NCBI RefSeq assembly: GCF_014633365.1
Contig: NC_068352.1
Location: 25,267,310-25,331,309 of the forward strand
Origin: Diospyros lotus
Taxonomy: Eukaryota; Streptophyta; Magnoliopsida; Ericales; Ebenaceae
Direction: 5' to 3'
Length of the DNA stretch: 64,000 nucleotides
Both the position numbers and the translations under genes were made by a program. Under the pieces are notes generated by a model. The model was not told the origin of the DNA, did no database searches, and saw only the letters and a list, made by a program, of their open reading frames with translations. Shown piece after piece: positions 59,128 to 64,000 of this stretch (positions are counted from its first letter, which is position 1; each line of letters opens with the position of its first letter).

Positions 59128-59690
59128 CTAGCATTTGTTAGTCAGAGTAGAAAGGGACACAATTTGCTTAAGGACATAGATCAGTTTAACTTTCTTTGGA
59201 CAATTCACCAAAGAGTGACCAAAGACTTCACATTGCTTGCAAACGGATTGAAGCGGTTGGTATTCAATTGAAAGTTTGACAATTCTCAATTCGTCGATAA
59301 AAGCATCAACTCTTTGAACTAACTCAATGACCTGAAAATGAGGAAGAGATGTGAATCTCAAAACAAATTTTGGCATAACTTAATCACAATCGATCTTCAA
59401 TAATTGCATCTACATGTATGGGGAGGCCAAAGGCACTCACAATGATATATACACCACTGCTAGTCCAACCTTTTAAAGGAATATCATAAATTTTCATTTA
59501 AAGAAGAATAGACGAATAATACTCTTAAGAAGAAGCATAGTTGATTCCCAAACCTTGAGAAAAAGGGGGTGGCCAACAAATTGTCTAGGCCAAACTTTAA
59601 ATATATTCATCGTCTGATCATGAGTCTCAAATCGAAAAAAATAGGAGCCCGAATGATTGCACAAAATCTCTTTTAAGGCCAAGTTTCCAA
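59128..59690 (-). pseudogene. LINE ORF1 (DUF4283 and zinc knuckle) relic
   Basis: The minus strand first encodes a segment with FRFETHDQTMNIFKVWPRQF and GHPLFLKVW, as in the DUF4283 domain of plant LINE ORF1 proteins. After frameshifts comes MPKFVLRFTSLPHF, then VKLSIEYQPLQSVCKQCEVF. The zinc knuckle CKQCEVFGHSLVNC (C-x2-C-x4-H-x4-C) is intact, followed by PKK. Several stops separate the parts. No endonuclease or reverse transcriptase follows on the minus strand, so it is a fragment. Confidence 0.65.
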
Positions 59691-59953
59691 ATTATCCTAG
59701 CAAGGTATTGAACAGTAGAAAAAAAAAAAGAAACTTCTAATGAAATAATCAATTAAAGTATTAATCTAATATTATTTACTTTCTTCAAGAGTAGTAAAAG
59801 AAAATTGAATTATGAAAATTCTAGTACCATGAAGAAGGAACATATCAAGGCTTGGTTGGAATCCGAAGCGGCGAAGAGGCCACTACGTTGGGATTATTTG
59901 AGTAAACCCGGGTTACCCTTGTAATCATGCGTGTTACTCAAGAAAAAAGTTCG

Positions 59954-60258
59954 GGAAATTCTATTCAGAATCCGAAAATTTACTCTTTAAAATTCACGTC
60001 CCATCAAATTTTTTAATAATTTTAGTATACTTGTTTTACCCCCACAACCCACAGCCAACCTCTTCTTCGATTACCTCTCATCGTCGACCATCACCTTGCA
60101 TCTCTCATCGCCGATCATCACCTATATAAATATATATACACACACTCATACACTTATATATATATATACACACACAGCATGGCTGTGGCCATGGCAGCCG
60201 TGGCCATACAACCTAGCACACACACATAAATATATATATATATACACTCACACACACT

Positions 60259-60290
<32 letters not shown>

Positions 60291-61382
60291 AGTTCCATGG
60301 CTGCGACCATGGCATCGCGGTGCGGGGGTTTCTCAAATCTTCACACCTTGCAGTGCGGGGAATTAAGCCTTCCTCGACTGAGCAGTCGAGGAAGGCTGGT
60401 TTTATTTTTGTTTATTTTAACTAAAATTTTTTTTATTATAATAAAATAAAATAAAAAATAATACAAATAAATAAATTCTAAATATCTGTATTTTAAGTAA
60501 TTATAAATTAACTAATTTTAAATTTTAAATCATTGTAATTAGGTGTTGAATTTTTTATATTTAAAAAAATTTAAAATTAATTAATTTATCTTATTGAATT
60601 AGGTCAAGATATATATATTTAAAAAAAATTATTTTAAATGATGATAGAATTTTTAAATTTATCTTATTGAATTAGGTAAAGATATATATATTTAAAAAAA
60701 TTTATTTTAAATGATGATAGGATTTTTAGATATGTGTATTTTTAAATAATTCAATAAAATAAATTAACTAATTTTAATTTTTTTTAAGTATTAAAAATTC
60801 AACACTTAATTACAATGATTTAAAATTTAAAATTAGTTAATTTATAATTACTTAAAATACAGATATTTAGAATTTATTTATTTATTTTATTTTATTATAA
60901 TAAAACAAATTTAATTAAAATAAAAAAAAATAAAACCAACCTTCCCTGACTAATAGCAGTCGGGGAAGGCTTAATTCCTCGCACCGTGAGGTGCGGGGGT
61001 TTCCATGACTGCGGTTGCCATGGATGCGGCCATGGAACTTGTATATATATATATATATATATAAGTGTGTGTGAATGTGTATATATATATTTATATAGGT
61101 GTGTGAGTGTATATGTTTGTGTGTGCTGGGTTACATGGCTACGGCTGCCATGGCCGCGGCCATGCTGTGTGTGTATATATATATGTGTGTGTGTATATAT
61201 ATATTTATATAAGTAATGGTTGGCGATGAGAGATGCAAAGTGATGGCCGGCGATGAGAGGTGATCGGAGGAAAGGGTTGACTGTGGGTTGTGGAGGTAAA
61301 ACAAGTATATTAAAATTATTGAAAATTTTGATGGGACGTGAGTTTTGAAGAGTAAATTTTAGAGTTCTGAATAGAATTTCTC
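59954..61382. mobile_element. Mutator-like foldback element, 1.43 kb
   Basis: The flanks AAAAAGTTC (59945-59953) and AAAAAGTTT (61383-61391) form a 9-bp target duplication with one difference. The ends GGGAAATTCTATTCAGAA and, inverted, GAGAAATTCTATTCAGAA open inverted arms that extend almost to the centre near 60665. Arms pair at TCTCATCGCCGATCATCACC, at the TA/CA microsatellites, at GCGGGGGTTTC, at GGAAGGC and at the AATTACAATGATTTAAAAT segments. The loop holds a 75-bp tandem duplication (60560-60725). It encodes no transposase. Confidence 0.85.
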
Positions 61383-61391
61383 AAAAAGTTT

Positions 61392-63739
61392 AAGTTTTCC
61401 ATGTTACCCACCTAATGCAACTAACACTAAAACTTGGAAAAGTTTTGAGAGACGGACAAGGTTATTGACGGAGTTATCGAATAAGGGTAAAAAGACGAAA
61501 TTGTTTCCGTCCACTTTGTAATTTTTTTGTCTCCCCTCTCATGATTGTCATCTCATCTTGTTGCCATGCTGTCATCGTCGTTTTACCTCACTGATCATCG
61601 CTGCATTCTAAAGATATAATAATGATTGGTGAGGTGAAATGGTGATGGTAGTAAGATGACAACGACATGATAATGAGGTGTGACGGCAAGGTGAGGGCAA
61701 TAGCGAGACGATGGTCATGAAAGGGGAGACGAAATAGCTGCAAAATTTGACTGACTTTGTAGAAGGGACCTAAAAATTTCGAAAATCCTCTGATATTTCC
61801 ACTTGAGATGGACACAAACCAGCCATTAGATGTGACCGCTGAAGTCGAGAGGCATATCTTTATTGCTTGCATTAAATGCCGCATTTAATGATGAGGCATT
61901 ATGATAGGCTACAAGAGGCGGGAAATCATCCCGTCCAATCGCCCCTTGAACAGCTAGTAGGTGCCGTCCGGGCTTTATCAAAGTTGAAAAAAGACAAATT
62001 TTAACGGGAATGGTCCAATTCCAAGGCAATAATACGTCTGACCCCAAATGAATACAACATGAAACATTAGCAGGTGCACCTGCACATCTGCCATTGGATT
62101 CCGAATTAATTCACAGATGGAACTCTATGGTTCAGAAAAACCTCGACTTCTACTAATTAAGGCAAAATAGAATTCAGCCAAAACTCAAGACAATTTGATC
62201 AAACTTGGCAACCGAAATCAGATTTTTTATGATGATTAAGGCCTCGTCCCACTGAAGCCTCTATTTGTGTGGTCATCTTTCTTCGTTCTTCGGTGTTTGT
62301 GTATAATGCATAGATGGAAATAGATAGCCAGGGTGCATCCACGTGTGTGAGTTATCCTAGTGTTTATAATTAAAATTAATTTTTTATATAAGAAATAATT
62401 TTTAATAATAAATTAATTAAAAAAAATTACAACTCACCTCAAAATTTATAATATATAATTTTATATTTTAAAAAAAAATTTAACCTCTTCTTACGTAAAT
62501 TTATGAATTCATCCATATAGATAGTCTTATCTTAACAAAATGTATGTAAATTTATATTAAAACATTATCAAAGACAAAGCAAAAGCAATATATTGAAATG
62601 ATGGTTAATTTCTTACATATTCGTAGATAAATATGTGATTTTATGATTATGATTTTGTGTGTCTCTCACTATATATGTACATATACAAAATATTATGTAC
62701 TTGTATATAAAATTTTAAAATTATATATGTTTAGAAAAATATTATGTTTAATGTTTATGTCGTACAACGTAATATTTACTTAATACAGATAAAATGAGAG
62801 AAGAACGTGGGCTCCACCCCATCCTCTTTGTACGCCGACCTTGGGATAACAGATATGTATATGTTTATATATAAAGGAGTTTTAAAACTCAAAGATGATG
62901 ACGACTTTGTGAGAGACCTAATACTTTCCACATTTGCTTTTTATGTTCATATTTTATGTCTATATATATATCATTATATATATTTAACACTCTAAAATAT
63001 TTGAAGACTTAATTAACTAAATTTGAATTTAATTAAAAAAATATTTGACCAAGTAAATAAATCAAATATTTTAAATATATATTTATATAACAAAACAAAA
63101 AATAAAAATAAAAATTAATTAATAAGGAAAGAACCTCCCCCGTGTTGCCGTTTGCACCAAGGGGAATGGCTCCCCCAATGTCCCTTTTGGCTCTTTTGTT
63201 TTTTTTTCTTTCTATATTGTGTATAAATATATTTTACAAGAAAAAAAATGAAAAGACAAAAACAAATCATAAATTTCTCAAGTTAATTGACTTCTTTATG
63301 AGAAAAATTAGGAGTTCTGTAAACAAGAGATTATGGGATGGTCTCTCACTCCAAGGAATTGAAGTAAACATAAGAAATGAGAAAAAAAATATAGAAAAAT
63401 AGAGAAAGAAGGAAACAAGGGAGAAAACTAATGAAAGGAAGAAAAAGCTTAAATCAAGGTGACCAAAGAGAGGTAGGAAAGCTAGGACGAGTGAGCAATA
63501 TATATCTTGTCAAAGAGACTTCAAGGCAAGTTTCTCCTATCCAAAAACTCATATTTCATATTTTTTTATGTTCCATGATAAATTGATTTTAGAAATGTAT
63601 TCTATTTGACTTTTCATTTATATCCATGATCCTGTAAGACATACTATTGTACTTTACAAAGTTTAGGACTGATCAAGGGATGTGGTTGGAGACATTCCAA
63701 GATGTGCTTAGGGTTCTAGTTGAGGAAGTTTTTGGAAAC
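61392..63739. other. Intergenic AT-rich DNA without recognisable genes
   Basis: Open stretches at 61588-62047 (minus) and 63142-63402 (plus) show no family resemblance. There are TA/TG-rich tracts near 62660-62720 and 62940-62985. Confidence 0.4.
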
Positions 63740-64000
63740 TGTTGAGTTTGGTTTTGAATGTTTTGATAATTATTATTTTATGTAAAACTTTAATGTAAGG
63801 CATATTCTATGTTAATGATGTTTTGAGAATAATCTCAAGGAATAGCAATATGTTATGAAAGGCTTATTAATATATTTTTGGAACTTATCTTATCCCTTAG
63901 GATATGTTATTTTATCCTTTAGGATATGTTAAATCCTCATATTTCCTAAGAACATGTTAAGATTGTGTTAATAACCTTATAATGTTTTATTTGTGATTAA
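63740..64000 (+). mobile_element. Possible copia-type LTR start at the window edge
   Basis: TGTTGAGTTTGGTTTTGAATG followed by TTTTGATAATTATTA resembles the start of the LTR at 6142 (TGTTGAGCCAACTTG...TTTTGATGATTAACA). The window ends before any confirming feature. Confidence 0.3.

Noticed and set aside
60096..61216. Open frames of 76-117 aa in the foldback element
   Set aside because: Microsatellite translations (His/Thr/Tyr/Ile repeats) in the inverted arms.

Overview
This is nuclear DNA of a flowering plant, most likely a eudicot. It is AT-rich, its genes carry introns with GT/AG borders, it encodes a plant-type aromatic amino acid decarboxylase (AAAD) family, and most of the window consists of plant transposable elements (TEs): hAT, Mutator-like, PIF/Harbinger-like, Helitron, CACTA, Ty1/copia, Ty3/gypsy of the Tat lineage, SINE and LINE. 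The species cannot be named from the sequence.

The only two intact host genes are tandem paralogues on the minus strand, 34161-32454 (497 aa) and 44832-43111 (502 aa). Each has three exons with identical splice positions. Both are group II PLP-dependent decarboxylase/aldehyde-synthase proteins with the PLP lysine (K309), the PLP-stacking His193 and the Ser360 typical of tyrosine/DOPA-type enzymes. Both carry Cys338 where decarboxylases have the catalytic Tyr and aldehyde synthases have Phe. This is the most interesting biology here.

The genes lie in a segmental duplication. Copy 2 is compact (about 39.89-45.04 kb). Copy 1 is spread over about 11.2-34.36 kb because a hAT element at 14895-30878 landed in it after the duplication; its empty target site survives in copy 2 at 42094-42101. 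The hAT element is a nest: a decayed TTF/DUF4371-type transposase gene is interrupted by a solo LTR (21314-24415) and by a Helitron (24820-29279). The Helitron holds another solo LTR (24847-28280), and two more solo LTRs (15403-17551, 17996-20644) lie upstream of the transposase. All four LTRs have perfect 5-bp target duplications.

Layout. 0-5.3 kb: remnants of CACTA-type elements and a Ptta/En/Spm-type pseudogene. 6.1-9.7 kb: copia-type LTRs and a SINE. 10.1-11.2 kb: a 1.0-kb hAT derivative. 11.2-34.4 kb: duplication copy 1 with the 16-kb TE nest and AAAD gene 1. 34.9-39.9 kb: a Harbinger-like element, a partial LTR and a decayed Tat integrase. 39.9-45.0 kb: duplication copy 2 with AAAD gene 2. 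45.0-50.5 kb: nested non-autonomous DNA elements and an orphan exon. 50.6-58.0 kb: an internally deleted Tat-type retrotransposon with both LTRs, a nested solo LTR and two tandem-repeat arrays before its 3' LTR. 58.0-61.4 kb: two Harbinger-like MITEs, a LINE ORF1 relic and a 1.43-kb Mutator-like foldback element. 61.4-64 kb: AT-rich sequence with no recognisable gene. All boundaries were read by eye from target duplications and terminal repeats; no database search was run.
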